Positions 45,214-54,432 are shown, numbered from the stretch's first letter. The stretch is DNA of 64,000 nt from Paenibacillus tundrae (GCF_036884255.1 NZ_CP145605.1:992001-1056000); one strand, 5' to 3'. Numbers and translations are program-made. Notes: generated by a model not told the origin, from the sequence alone.

Positions 45214-45521
45214 CACGCACAGCAATTTTTCGCGTATTACCGAATAACATTTGAACATCCACAATCTGCTATTTTCAAAAATACACTTCGACAGTTTGAC
45301 CACAAGTTACCCCATTTGTTTTAACGTTGTCCCTGTAAAGATGAAATGGGATAAGCCCAAGCCACGTATAGTTATAGAGGTTATTCAAAAAGTCCGCTTT
45401 TGATTATGAATATCCAATCATATCCACCTGAGAGCGTTAACATCATGTACAATGAGAATGAGATAAACAGGAAAAAAACGACATGAAGGCCTAATATCTA
45501 ACATGAAAGGAGGTCGAATGA

Positions 45522-46259
45522 TTGAACATGACCAAATACATAAAGTTTCTCGGACTGATCCTCGGCATCGTGGCGGTGAATGTTCTCGCATTCTCACCGG
45601 GCTTTATCGGACTGGAATTTGGGGAGAGTGCATTCACGACAGCACTTTCGGTGACGCTGCTGTTTGGTAGCGCACTCGCTCTGTTCTATGGCAGCTATAC
45701 CTTGTTGTTCAAGCAACCGGTTGTTCTGCCTGTGAGGCATATCGAAACACATGAGGATTATGTGGAGGCTTTATCTTTTTATAGACGCATCAAAGTGCTC
45801 GAAGAAGATATTACGCTGGGCTTATCCCAACTTAGCCGGATGAAAAAAAAGAAAGAGACGCTTCTGAACGTATTGCATCAACGATTTGATCCCGGAGAAC
45901 TGAGCTACAAGAAATTTGCTTCCGTCACGCTGGAAGTAGAGAAGCTGTTGTACCTGAACATTCGCAGCGTCTTAAATCGATTGAATGTATTTGATGAAGC
46001 GGATTATGCCAATATGATGAAATCCAAATCCGCGAGCTTGCCACAAAAGCTTTTTCAGGAAAAAACGAAAGTGTACAACGACTATCTAACCTACGTAAAA
46101 GATTCACTCCACACCAATGAGGAAATTCTGCTCAAGCTGGATCAGTTGCTGCTAGAGATTTCACGCCTAGACAGCTATGAGGCTGGAGATATTGAACAGA
46201 TGCCTTGTATGCAGGAGATTGATCAATTAATTAAGCACACCAAATTATATAGACAGTGA
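45522..46259 (+). CDS. XpaC-like membrane protein
   Basis: 245 residues with two N-terminal membrane helices (about 7-28 and 38-62) and a long helical cytoplasmic domain rich in heptad patterns (YRRIKVLEEDITLGLSQLSRMKKKKE). Together with a TelA-family gene two positions downstream this matches the xpaC-yaaN pairing of B. subtilis; the individual resemblance is modest. AAAGGAGGT lies seven bases before TTG 45522; an ATG two codons later is the alternative. First gene of a three-gene operon. Confidence 0.78.
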   Translation: MNMTKYIKFLGLILGIVAVNVLAFSPGFIGLEFGESAFTTALSVTLLFGSALALFYGSYTLLFKQPVVLPVRHIETHEDYVEALSFYRRIKVLEEDITLGLSQLSRMKKKKETLLNVLHQRFDPGELSYKKFASVTLEVEKLLYLNIRSVLNRLNVFDEADYANMMKSKSASLPQKLFQEKTKVYNDYLTYVKDSLHTNEEILLKLDQLLLEISRLDSYEAGDIEQMPCMQEIDQLIKHTKLYRQ

Positions 46260-46271
46260 GGGGTTGCTCGT

Positions 46272-47960
46272 ATGGCGAAGAAAGGGAAGTTTTTTTTCAT
46301 ATCCATTGTAATGTTGGTGCTTGTGTTTGGCCTAGTCTATGCAGGAATTACACTGACGTCAAACTTCGGTAAATCATCTTCACAGGTCAGCACGGAGAAC
46401 GCAGGTAAGGAGCTAGGGAAGTTGTATGCGGACATCGCGCCGGCAACAGCTGAACCGGTTAAGGGCCAGATTGATCTGGATCCGGTTGATGTCGCAGAAT
46501 CGCTGCCGGACATATCCAAGTTCCCGATTGCGGTAGAGAATACAACGAATGATTATGTTGAAATTTTCTCTTCCACGGAGAAGTCGGGCAGCGGGGTAGA
46601 TGGCTGGTTAACCGAAGTAGCACAAGAATTCAACCAAGCAAATATCAGCGTTGACGGTAAACAAGTGTCGGTGAAGATTCGTAACATTGCCTCTGGAACA
46701 GCTACCGACTATATCAAGTCAGGCAAGTATGTGCCCGATGCCTTCACACCTTCCAATGAACTGTGGGGCGAGATGGTAGAGGCAAGCGGAGTGAAGACAG
46801 AGATGGTATCCGAACGACTTGTTGGTAACGTACCAGGGATCGTCATCTCCAAAGCGAAATATGATGCACTGGTTGATACGTATGGCTCTGTCAATGTGAA
46901 GACAGTCACTGAAGCGATTGCGAAAAACGAACTTGCGATGGGGTATACCGATCCATTTGCTAGCTCCACAGGACTGAACTTCCTCGTGACAGCACTGAAC
47001 ACGTATGACAGTTCGAATCCGCTTGGCGAGAAGGCGATCCAAGGCTTTGAGAAATTCCAGGCGAACGTACCGTTTACCGCGTCCACGACAATTCAGATGC
47101 GGGAAGCTGCCAAGTCAGGCCGTTTGGATGCTTTTGTACTTGAATACCAGACATTTGTGAATACCGCCGATCTGAAGAGTGGATATGTGTTCACACCATT
47201 TGGAGTAAGGCATGACAGCCCGCTATATGCTCTCGGTCAATTGCCGCAGAACAAGCAGGAGATTATCCACAAGTTTGCGGAATTCGTCACGCAAGATAAA
47301 TACCAGAAATCAGCCGAGGAGTTCGGTTTTAACGGCCTCCCGGATTATAAATCAGAGGTAGCAGCGGTAGATGGCGGTACGCTGTTGTCCGCGCAGAAAG
47401 TATGGAAAGAGAAGAAAAATGGCAGCAAACCTATTGCCGCAGTGTTCGTTACCGATGTATCTGGAAGCATGGATGGAGAACCGCTTAACCGGCTTAAGGA
47501 GTCCTTGCACAAAGGGCAGAAGTATCTGGGTACGGACAACAGCATCGGCTTAGTATCCTACTCCAGTGGAGTTACCGTCAACTTACCTATTGCCAAGTAT
47601 GATACGAACCAGCAATCGATGTTTGTAGGCACGGTGGATAGCTTGCAAGCAGGTGGAGGGACAGCGACCTTTGACGGGATCGTTGTGGCGATGAAGATGC
47701 TGGAGGATTACAAGGCCGCTAATCCCAATGTGAAGCCGTTGATTTTTGTCTTAAGTGATGGTGAGACCAATGAGGGGCATACGTTGCAGGATATTCGTGA
47801 GTTGGTCGAGACGTATCAGGTGCCGATTTACACCATTGGCTATAACGCAGACATCAAAGCATTGGAGAGCATCTCCAGCATTAACGAAGCGGCAAGCATT
47901 AATGCCGATACCGACGATGTCGTGTACAAGATTGGGAACCTGTTCAACGTACAAATGTAA
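46272..47960 (+). CDS. Extracellular substrate-binding-like plus VWA domain protein
   Basis: 562 residues. An N-terminal membrane anchor or signal (FFFISIVMLVLVFGLVYAG) is followed by a region resembling a type II solute-binding fold (about 95-370) and a C-terminal von Willebrand factor A domain with an intact MIDAS motif (VTDVSGSMDGE, DxSxS, with a later GGGTATFDG and LSDGETNEG). VWA domains bind partners through a metal. The gene lies 12 bases after the XpaC-like gene and 20 bases before the TelA gene, so the three proteins probably act together at the membrane. Function unknown. Confidence 0.85.
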   Translation: MAKKGKFFFISIVMLVLVFGLVYAGITLTSNFGKSSSQVSTENAGKELGKLYADIAPATAEPVKGQIDLDPVDVAESLPDISKFPIAVENTTNDYVEIFSSTEKSGSGVDGWLTEVAQEFNQANISVDGKQVSVKIRNIASGTATDYIKSGKYVPDAFTPSNELWGEMVEASGVKTEMVSERLVGNVPGIVISKAKYDALVDTYGSVNVKTVTEAIAKNELAMGYTDPFASSTGLNFLVTALNTYDSSNPLGEKAIQGFEKFQANVPFTASTTIQMREAAKSGRLDAFVLEYQTFVNTADLKSGYVFTPFGVRHDSPLYALGQLPQNKQEIIHKFAEFVTQDKYQKSAEEFGFNGLPDYKSEVAAVDGGTLLSAQKVWKEKKNGSKPIAAVFVTDVSGSMDGEPLNRLKESLHKGQKYLGTDNSIGLVSYSSGVTVNLPIAKYDTNQQSMFVGTVDSLQAGGGTATFDGIVVAMKMLEDYKAANPNVKPLIFVLSDGETNEGHTLQDIRELVETYQVPIYTIGYNADIKALESISSINEAASINADTDDVVYKIGNLFNVQM

Positions 47961-47980
47961 TATTTTAAGGGGGAACGTCA

Positions 47981-49120
47981 ATGTCATTTTCCATGGAGAT
48001 ACCTAGTCAGAAGGAAATTCAGAAGGTGATTGAGGAAGAAGTGAAACCAGTGCCAGCGGAGGTTGCTGAGCTGCAACAAGTCGCGAATGCCAACGTAGAG
48101 ATGATCATGACACTTGACCTTGAATCGTTGGAGAAACGCAAGGAGATTCTGCAATCCATTGAGGGCTTTGGCATGAACACGATGAGATCCTCTTCGGAGA
48201 AAAACGCGTTGCTTCAAGTCTCCGTTGGACATCTGTCCAAGACGGGAGACGAGGGCGGTCAGGTAGCCAAAGGCTTAACTGAGCTGCATATGCAACTGAA
48301 GGATCTCGACCCGAGCGTGGTCGACTTCGCCAAGACTGGCTTTCTGGGCAAGCTGTTCAATCCGCTGCGCGCGTATTTCTTGAAGTACCAGAAAGCAGAT
48401 GCGGTCATTGCAGACATCGTGACCTCGCTGGACAAAGGTCGAGCAACTTTACGGAATGACAATACCACCTTAGAGATCGAGCAGCAGAATTTGCGCGAAT
48501 TAACCAAGCGATTACAGAAAGAAATCCAGTTAGGTGTGCTGATGGACGAATCCATTGATGGACAGATCGAGGCGGCAAAAGTACGCAATGAAGATCCGGA
48601 GAAGGTTCGTTTTATTACAGAAGAAGTGTTGTTCCCGCTTCGGCAACGTGTGATGGATCTGCAGCAGATGCTGGTGGTTAACCAACAAGGGATCATGGCG
48701 ATTGAAGTGGTCATCCGTAACAACAAGGAACTGATTCGCGGGGTCGATCGGGCGAAGAATGTAACCATATCGGCACTGAAAATTGCCGTAACCGTAGCAA
48801 GTGCGCTCTATAATCAGAAGATTGTATTGCAAAAAATCGAACTGCTGAACCAGACGACGAACGACCTCATCGCGGGCACATCCAAAATGCTCAAGGATCA
48901 GGGCATCGCCATTCAAAAGCAGGCGTATGACGCGAGCATTTCGGTCGATACGATGAAGCAAGCCTTTACGGATGTCTTGTCTGCACTCGATTCAATCAGT
49001 GTGTATAAGCAGGAAGCATTACCGCGAATGCGGGAGACTATTACGCAGTTCCGTGAACTTGCAGATACGGGAGAGCAGCAGATTCAGCGGCTGGAGAAAG
49101 GGCAGAAGCTGGGATTGTAA
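47981..49120 (+). CDS. TelA family protein (toxic anion resistance family)
   Basis: 379-residue helical protein of the TelA/KlaA family. Visible signatures are FGKLFNPL-like FLGKLFNPLRAYFLKYQKAD, LDKGRATLRNDNTTLEIEQQNL and the ending TDVLSALDSISVYKQEALPRMRETI. No signal peptide is present, so it is a cytoplasmic or membrane-associated coiled-coil protein. The family is named for tellurite resistance but its biochemical role is unresolved; members often accompany XpaC or stress proteins. AAGGGGGA precedes the ATG. Last gene of the operon. Confidence 0.9.
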   Translation: MSFSMEIPSQKEIQKVIEEEVKPVPAEVAELQQVANANVEMIMTLDLESLEKRKEILQSIEGFGMNTMRSSSEKNALLQVSVGHLSKTGDEGGQVAKGLTELHMQLKDLDPSVVDFAKTGFLGKLFNPLRAYFLKYQKADAVIADIVTSLDKGRATLRNDNTTLEIEQQNLRELTKRLQKEIQLGVLMDESIDGQIEAAKVRNEDPEKVRFITEEVLFPLRQRVMDLQQMLVVNQQGIMAIEVVIRNNKELIRGVDRAKNVTISALKIAVTVASALYNQKIVLQKIELLNQTTNDLIAGTSKMLKDQGIAIQKQAYDASISVDTMKQAFTDVLSALDSISVYKQEALPRMRETITQFRELADTGEQQIQRLEKGQKLGL

Positions 49121-49173
49121 TCTATATAACCCCGTGTTTCTTAGCTGCATAGAATGGCATAAACAATGATTGT

Positions 49174-49216
49174 AAGAACGGTTGACCCCGAATTATCCAG
49201 GGTCAACCGTTCTTTG
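49174..49216. terminator. Strong hairpin shared by TelA operon and DUF1275 gene
   Basis: Perfect 15-base-pair stem (49174-49188 with 49200-49214) and 11-base loop. The DUF1275 stop codon lies inside the loop, so one arm encodes the last residues of that protein. Confidence 0.8.
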
Positions 49217-49924
49217 TCGTTGCATGTAGAGTGCATATGGAATCAGCAGCACAAGGGCTGATAGGGCCGCGATTAAGGAGATGAATAGACTGGCTTGAGT
49301 GAACAGGAGTGCTCCCAGAGCCGCACCGATGACAAACGTAATCCAGGATAGTGCCAGAACAGCCCATTCGGATGCAGGCGCTTTGCCACGTACAGCCTTA
49401 GCGATGGCTTGTCCAATCCCGAACAAGGTTCCTGACACGAAGCCTTTCCCCACGTCGGCGTGGGCGACCATCTGGTGCATCGTATTCTGCATACCCATCG
49501 CCACTGCGAGTGGAAACAGAATGCTGTCGGTGTGGAACAATATGACCCAGGTGATCGCAATAACGAATAAGATAGATTCCGCACTTAAAATTAACGTCAA
49601 ATGATATTGTCTGGATAATTCCGTTATCAATGTACCGATAAATGCACCCACAATGAATAACAGCACGACGATCCCTGTCGTTGCCCATACGGAGTAGTCA
49701 CCTTTAAAGAGTGCAATGCCTAGCTTGGTACTATTACCGCTCATAAAAGATAAATAAACCTTGCCTAATCCTAGATATCCTATGGCATCAATGAAACCGG
49801 CAATGAGCACTAGAGCTAATGACAATAAAAGCCGGGATAATCCCGGCTCTAAGCGTTCTACCGTATGTCCAATACGTTTGGTTGTGCCTTGATGGTTATT
49901 GGTGGAATCAGGTGTTAAGGTCAT
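49193..49924 (-). CDS. YoaK/DUF1275 family membrane protein
   Basis: 243 residues with six hydrophobic helices. The family's conserved segments are visible: GFIDAIGYLGLGKVYLSFMSGNSTKLGIAL near the start and AVAMGMQNTMHQ in the middle. DUF1275 proteins resemble small transporters but no substrate is established. The gene is monocistronic, and its stop codon falls within the loop of the shared terminator. Confidence 0.9.
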   Translation of the reverse strand: MTLTPDSTNNHQGTTKRIGHTVERLEPGLSRLLLSLALVLIAGFIDAIGYLGLGKVYLSFMSGNSTKLGIALFKGDYSVWATTGIVVLLFIVGAFIGTLITELSRQYHLTLILSAESILFVIAITWVILFHTDSILFPLAVAMGMQNTMHQMVAHADVGKGFVSGTLFGIGQAIAKAVRGKAPASEWAVLALSWITFVIGAALGALLFTQASLFISLIAALSALVLLIPYALYMQRQRTVDPG

Positions 49925-50015
49925 AGACGTAACCTCTCTTCTGGGGCGTGAAAGCAGTTATGGCAGATCAGTCTATCCGATCCGATAGGAGTGTAAGTAC
50001 AAATGTTTACATGAT

Positions 50016-51062
50016 TCAGGATTGATTCTGATCCTTATGCGGGTCTGGTGCAATAAAGAGTGTATCATTCGGAAGCTGGGCCGCTTCTTCTTTGGACATA
50101 CCCAAATTCGTTGACAATAGGTCGTCTGGGTTACCTGCAATCCATTCACTCAGATCAATGGCTTCGTAGTGCCCACTGTTGAAGCCGATTAACACACGGC
50201 AGACGTCGTCTCCGGTATTTTTGATATAATGCCCAGCTCCCATAGGTGCATAGCCAACATCGCCTGCTTCGAAATGCTCTGTTACCGCATGACCCTCTGC
50301 AAGGAATACTGTCATTTCAGCCTGACCGCTAATATAGTACTGCCACTCGTCTGCATTAGGATGCCAATGCATCTCCCGTAGCGCACCTGGCTGCAATTCA
50401 ATGAGTGACCCAGCCATTGTGGTGGAGATGGGGAAGTCTTCAACGGTCACTGTGCGTTGCGTACCACCTCCTGGTGCTCGCCTAGGCTGTTTGGCGAGAA
50501 GTGGATAACGGTGAGGTGTTGTCAGTTCTGAATTACGGCGATATGTACCGGAAGAGGAACTGTCATTGGGAACAGGCCCTTTGGCAAAGTAGGCTTCGCC
50601 CTGATTCAGCTTAGCTGCTTGTTCTTCGGTGATGCCAAGATTCTGAGCTACAATGTTGTTCGGGGTCTGTGTAAGGAAATCCGTAATGCTGAATGTGTGA
50701 TCCTCCGAGAAATCGCCGTTATCAAAAATCAAAATGAAATGACATTCGTCCGGGCCGAGTCCCTGGATGGAATGTCCATATCCACGCGGAAAATACCAGA
50801 CATCACCGGGCTCGAACGTATCTGTGTAGGCATGTCCATCCGGATGAATGACTGTTGTACGACAGGAACCGCTGATGACATATGCCCATTCTGCTGCATT
50901 CGCATGCCAATGTAATTCGCGCATCCCGCCTGGTTCTAAGCGCATGGATACGCCAGCAATGCCAATGGAAGCAGGGAAATCTTTAACCGATGCACCGCGG
51001 GTGATTCCGCCAGAGCCTGTCCGAGGTTCCTTTTGTTCAAGCCGATATTTAAAAGATGTCAT
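50016..51062 (-). CDS. Bicupin oxalate decarboxylase
   Basis: 348-residue double cupin. The first manganese site is formed by HWHANAAEW and GYGHS, the second by HWHPNADEW and GAGHY. The active-site lid has FSEDHTF where B. subtilis OxdC has FSENSTF; the glutamate needed for decarboxylation rather than oxidation is kept. The enzyme converts oxalate to formate and CO2, usually inducible by acid. No signal peptide is present. AGGAGG lies seven bases before ATG 51062; the adjacent ATG 51065 is possible. The product formate could leave through the FNT channel at 4.4 kb, but that gene is 45 kb away. Confidence 0.9.
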   Translation of the reverse strand: MTSFKYRLEQKEPRTGSGGITRGASVKDFPASIGIAGVSMRLEPGGMRELHWHANAAEWAYVISGSCRTTVIHPDGHAYTDTFEPGDVWYFPRGYGHSIQGLGPDECHFILIFDNGDFSEDHTFSITDFLTQTPNNIVAQNLGITEEQAAKLNQGEAYFAKGPVPNDSSSSGTYRRNSELTTPHRYPLLAKQPRRAPGGGTQRTVTVEDFPISTTMAGSLIELQPGALREMHWHPNADEWQYYISGQAEMTVFLAEGHAVTEHFEAGDVGYAPMGAGHYIKNTGDDVCRVLIGFNSGHYEAIDLSEWIAGNPDDLLSTNLGMSKEEAAQLPNDTLFIAPDPHKDQNQS

Positions 51063-51190
51063 CATGATTCCTCCTCATATCAAATTAGGTTTACATGTAA
51101 AAAGTTGAATATACCGTCTATGTTCTTTTAACCATATCCTACGAATCTATTCAGCTATACCTTAGTTAATATGAGGCAAATGGGAATCAT

Positions 51191-51838
51191 TCATTCGAGG
51201 GTCATTCCATTTTTTTGTACATATTGTGTTGCAGGTTCGCGGTGAGTCGAATGATAGACCACATTAGCGGGTTTATAATTAATAATTTTGAACAATTCCT
51301 CGGCCATATAACCGGGGCTGTGTCTGAACTCCTGATGAATCCACTCGATAATCATGCCGAAGATAGCATGAGATTGATAACTTGCGAGCAACTCGCGGTT
51401 GATATGCGTTGGGAATATTTCGTTTAGATCCTGTAAGGCGAGGTCGCGAAGAACATTACAGATCATCTGTTGGAAGCTGGAGGATGCCTCGGATTTGACG
51501 GCAAGAGTATAGAATGGGGCGTGCTGATAGACGTGCTCAAAGATGCGGATGGCTGATGATGGCATATGACTGACTTCAAAAACTTCTTTGCCTTGGTAAG
51601 GCTCTCGGTAAGAGGTGACCAGGTCTTGAATGACATCGTCTATGATCTCGTCAAACAGGTCTTCTTTGTACTGATAGTGCTTATAGAAGGTTCCCCGATT
51701 CAGATCCGCCAACTTCACAATATCGGTAATGGATATTTCTCTAAAAGGTTGCTTTTGCATAAGCTTAATGAGTGCATGTTTCAGCGCAGCTTTGGATTTC
51801 TTAATTCTTCGATCCGTGGATTCGGTAGGGTCTGACAT
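51191..51838 (-). CDS. TetR family transcriptional regulator
   Basis: 215 residues. The N-terminal TetR helix-turn-helix is clear (ALIKLMQKQPFREISITDIVKLADLNRGTFYKHYQYKEDLFDEI); the C-terminal helical domain binds an unknown ligand. GGGAGG lies seven bases before ATG 51838. It diverges from an SDR oxidoreductase gene, whose promoter region carries a 28-base palindrome suited to a TetR dimer. Confidence 0.92.
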   Translation of the reverse strand: MSDPTESTDRRIKKSKAALKHALIKLMQKQPFREISITDIVKLADLNRGTFYKHYQYKEDLFDEIIDDVIQDLVTSYREPYQGKEVFEVSHMPSSAIRIFEHVYQHAPFYTLAVKSEASSSFQQMICNVLRDLALQDLNEIFPTHINRELLASYQSHAIFGMIIEWIHQEFRHSPGYMAEELFKIINYKPANVVYHSTHREPATQYVQKNGMTLE

Positions 51839-52021
51839 CAAATTTCCTCCCTTAGTATAGGTTGTTCAAAAAGTGAGTCTATCTTCATCCCATCTTCTCG
51901 GTACTGAAAAGCGAACTTTTTGAACTCGTATTTTAGCAGTTGTTCAAAAAGTACGGTTTAATAAACGTACAATAGGCGTTTGAAGTGTTGGTTAACGTAC
52001 AATAGGGCAAGCTTTTACTGA

Positions 52022-52051
52022 TTGATCCCAAAAGCTATGACTTATTATACT
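52022..52051 (+). promoter_or_regulatory. Promoter of the SDR gene
   Basis: TTGATC at 52022-52027 and TATACT at 52046-52051 with an 18-base spacer. Transcription would start near 52058, at the edge of the palindrome below. Confidence 0.6.
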
Positions 52052-52059
52052 AAGGATAC

Positions 52060-52087
52060 AAGTTAATGAACATTTGTTTGTTAACTT
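52060..52087. promoter_or_regulatory. Candidate TetR operator
   Basis: 28-base imperfect palindrome: arms AAGTTAATGAACA and TGTTTGTTAACTT, 11 of 13 positions complementary, with TT at the centre. It begins at the predicted transcription start of the SDR gene, where a bound repressor would block initiation. Confidence 0.6.
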
Positions 52088-52121
52088 ATTGTAAACGAAT
52101 ACAAAAAGGAGGAATTAAGAT

Positions 52122-52880
52122 ATGAAACTTCAAGATAAAGTTGCTGTTGTGACAGGTGCAGGTTCAGGCATGGGGCGAGCGATTGCCACACTATATGCTA
52201 GAGAAGGTGCCAAAGTCGTTGTGTCAGATATTAACGAACAGTCCGCTCAGACGGTTGCTAGTGAGATCAAGGAATCAGGCGGAGAAGCCATCGTGGTTTT
52301 GGCTAATGTAGCCAAAGAAGAAGATGTGCAAAATCTGATTGATGTGACGGTAAGTACCTATGGGACTGTGGATATTCTGGTGAATAATGCAGGCATCATG
52401 GATGGCATGGAGCCAGCAGCAGATATCACCGATGAGAAGTGGGAGAGATTGTTCGCCGTAAATACAACCAGCGTAATGCGGACTACGCGTAAAGTATTGC
52501 CGATCTTCCAAGAGAAACAAAAAGGAGTCATCGTGAACATTGCTTCAGCAGGTGGATTGCACGGCGGACGTGCGGGAGCCGCTTATACAGCTTCCAAACA
52601 CGCAGTAATTGGTTTCACCAAAAATACGGGATACATGTATGCCGAGCAAGGCATTCGTTGTAATGCCATCGCTCCAGGGGCTGTGGCAACTAACATTAGC
52701 TCCTCAATGACAGGAATCAGCCCATTTGGTGCTGGACGCCAACAACTAGGTATGGCGATCAACCCACGTGTAGGTACGAGTGAAGAGATTGCCAAAGTGG
52801 CTTTGTTCCTCGGCTCGGATGAATCTAGCTTCGTTAACGGAACCGTCATTACGGCTGATGCAGGCTGGAGTTCATACTAA
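52122..52880 (+). CDS. SDR family NAD(P)-dependent oxidoreductase
   Basis: 252-residue classical short-chain dehydrogenase: cofactor motif TGAGSGMGRAIA, NNAG, catalytic Ser in NIASAGG and YTASK (Tyr, Lys), ending in the usual VNGTVITADAGWSSY. The Asp after the second strand (VVSDINE) favours NAD(H). AAGGAGG precedes the ATG. It is probably repressed by the divergent TetR protein. Substrate unknown. Confidence 0.92.
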   Translation: MKLQDKVAVVTGAGSGMGRAIATLYAREGAKVVVSDINEQSAQTVASEIKESGGEAIVVLANVAKEEDVQNLIDVTVSTYGTVDILVNNAGIMDGMEPAADITDEKWERLFAVNTTSVMRTTRKVLPIFQEKQKGVIVNIASAGGLHGGRAGAAYTASKHAVIGFTKNTGYMYAEQGIRCNAIAPGAVATNISSSMTGISPFGAGRQQLGMAINPRVGTSEEIAKVALFLGSDESSFVNGTVITADAGWSSY

Positions 52881-53013
52881 TTCGAGTGCATAGTGGTAGA
52901 ATCGCTAATGAAAGAATGATCGGACGGAGCATGTAAAAATCAATGCAATTACAGCACTTCAAGTGCTCAAAGAGAACATACACGACCGTGCGTATAATGC
53001 TGTGAAATGAACT

Positions 53014-53042
53014 AAGAGCCGCATCTCATGATGCGGCTTCTT
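53014..53042 (+). terminator. Terminator after the SDR gene
   Basis: Nine-base-pair stem AGCCGCATC/GATGCGGCT with loop TCAT and a short T-rich tail. It lies 130 bases after the stop. Confidence 0.75.
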
Positions 53043-53104
53043 TATGGTGACTCTACAAACGAGTCAACCTCATGTATCGTGTTTAATTCCATCGGAAATT
53101 GGGA

Positions 53105-53114
53105 CAAACGTTTG
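53105..53114. promoter_or_regulatory. LacI-type operator-like palindrome, downstream copy
   Basis: CAAACGTTTG, the same core as the two sites before the maltodextrin operon. It lies 27 bases beyond the stop codon of the LacI gene, about 1.3 kb from the other sites. Confidence 0.45.
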
Positions 53115-53140
53115 CACTGCCACACTTAGACCTGACTATG

Positions 53141-54175
53141 TCAGCTCAGTGACGACTTAGTTTTGGAGTACAGTGAGGATTCTCGCACAATTAATCGATG
53201 TGGAATAATGACGGGATTATGCGTTTGCGGCTCCCCGCCTATAATTTTGAGTAACACTTGAACTGCCGTATAGCCAAGCTGATAGGTTCCGATATCGATG
53301 GAGCTGAGTGGCGGTGAAGCCAGTTCGGATAAGGCTATATTGTTAAAACTGACCACGCTAATATCCTCAGGTACCTGATATCCCAGCTCGGCAAGAGCTC
53401 TTAATACTCCAAAAGCCACATTATCATCAATAACAACAATAGCTGTCGGTCTATCAGGCAAAGACATGAATAGAGACATCGCTCGGAATCCGCTCTCCTG
53501 TAGGAATTCACCCTCCACAATCCAGTCCCGATTGGCATGTAACTCTGCTTCGGCAAGAGCCTTCTGATATCCTCGCATACGATCATGGGATAACGTAATT
53601 TCCGGCGGGCCACTCACGAATCCAATCCGCGTATGTCCTTGTGCAATCAGATGCTGCGTTGCATCATAAGCAGTCTGCACATTGTCATTATCCACCATGG
53701 GTGCATTCGGGTGAGCTTCGCTGCGACCGATCAATACAAAAGGAAACTCTTCCTCTTCCAGAAATGAAATGATCGGATCATCTCGCTTCGAACCTAGCAG
53801 CAGAATGCCATCTACTCTTCGGCCATGAACAAGCCGGGATATGGCGTGCAATTCATCGTCGGATGATGTTTCGGTTGTTAGTAGCAATTCATAATTGTTG
53901 CGTGTGGCGAGTGTAATAATACCTCGTAGCAATTCCCCAAAGAAGTAGTTCTGGAACAACTCCTCTGCAGGGCGCGGAAGCATAATCCCAAGGGTTTGCG
54001 TCGTTTTGGACACAAGGCTCTTCGCCATAATATTGGGATGATAGTTGAGTTCTTTCATAATTTTCTTTACTTTAAGAGACGTCTCGGTGCTAATTCTGGG
54101 ATGGTTGGAAATCACCCGTGATACTGTAGAAGGGGAGACACCCGCCAATTTGGCTATATCCTTGATCGTAATCAT
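53141..54175 (-). CDS. LacI family transcriptional regulator of the maltodextrin locus
   Basis: 344 residues. The LacI helix-turn-helix and hinge are clear (TIKDIAKLAGVSPSTVSRVISNHPRISTET...NYHPNIMAKSLVSK), followed by a sugar-binding domain. It diverges from the maltodextrin ABC operon, in front of which two CAAACGTTTG palindromes fit the LacI half-site pattern. It is likely the MalR-type repressor released by maltose, maltodextrins or cyclodextrins. Confidence 0.92.
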   Translation of the reverse strand: MITIKDIAKLAGVSPSTVSRVISNHPRISTETSLKVKKIMKELNYHPNIMAKSLVSKTTQTLGIMLPRPAEELFQNYFFGELLRGIITLATRNNYELLLTTETSSDDELHAISRLVHGRRVDGILLLGSKRDDPIISFLEEEEFPFVLIGRSEAHPNAPMVDNDNVQTAYDATQHLIAQGHTRIGFVSGPPEITLSHDRMRGYQKALAEAELHANRDWIVEGEFLQESGFRAMSLFMSLPDRPTAIVVIDDNVAFGVLRALAELGYQVPEDISVVSFNNIALSELASPPLSSIDIGTYQLGYTAVQVLLKIIGGEPQTHNPVIIPHRLIVRESSLYSKTKSSLS

Positions 54176-54368
54176 GTAAAAAGTCCCCTCTGAACAATCA
54201 TTTCAACTTTCCCCTATGGTAATGCAAAGGATACGAGAAATCAATTATTACCTACCTAATACAGAATGCGAAGGAAGTAAAATAAAGGAAGAATGAGTTA
54301 GAAGAAGGGAATAGAGAATTACTTCGGCAAAATGAAAGAAAATGGTTAAAATTGAAGCAATATGGCTT

Positions 54369-54384
54369 GTGCAAACGTTTGTAC
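54369..54384. promoter_or_regulatory. LacI-type operator, site 1
   Basis: GTGCAAACGTTTGTAC centred on the palindrome CAAACGTTTG (54372-54381). It overlaps a candidate -35 (TTGTAC 54379-54384), 18 bases before TATGAT (54403-54408). Confidence 0.65.
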
Positions 54385-54418
54385 AAAGAAAGAATCTTAT
54401 TGTATGATGTGAGTGTTA

Positions 54419-54432
54419 TTGTAGCGCTTACA
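54419..54432. promoter_or_regulatory. Possible catabolite-response-like site
   Basis: TTGTAGCGCTTACA, with a palindromic AGCGCT core resembling cre sites (TGTAAGCGCTTACA) but one base short on the left arm. It lies just after the predicted transcription start region. Confidence 0.4.

Noticed and set aside
54419-54432. Strong cre site for CcpA before the maltodextrin operon
   Set aside because: The left arm is one base short of the consensus, so I list it only as a weak regulatory candidate.
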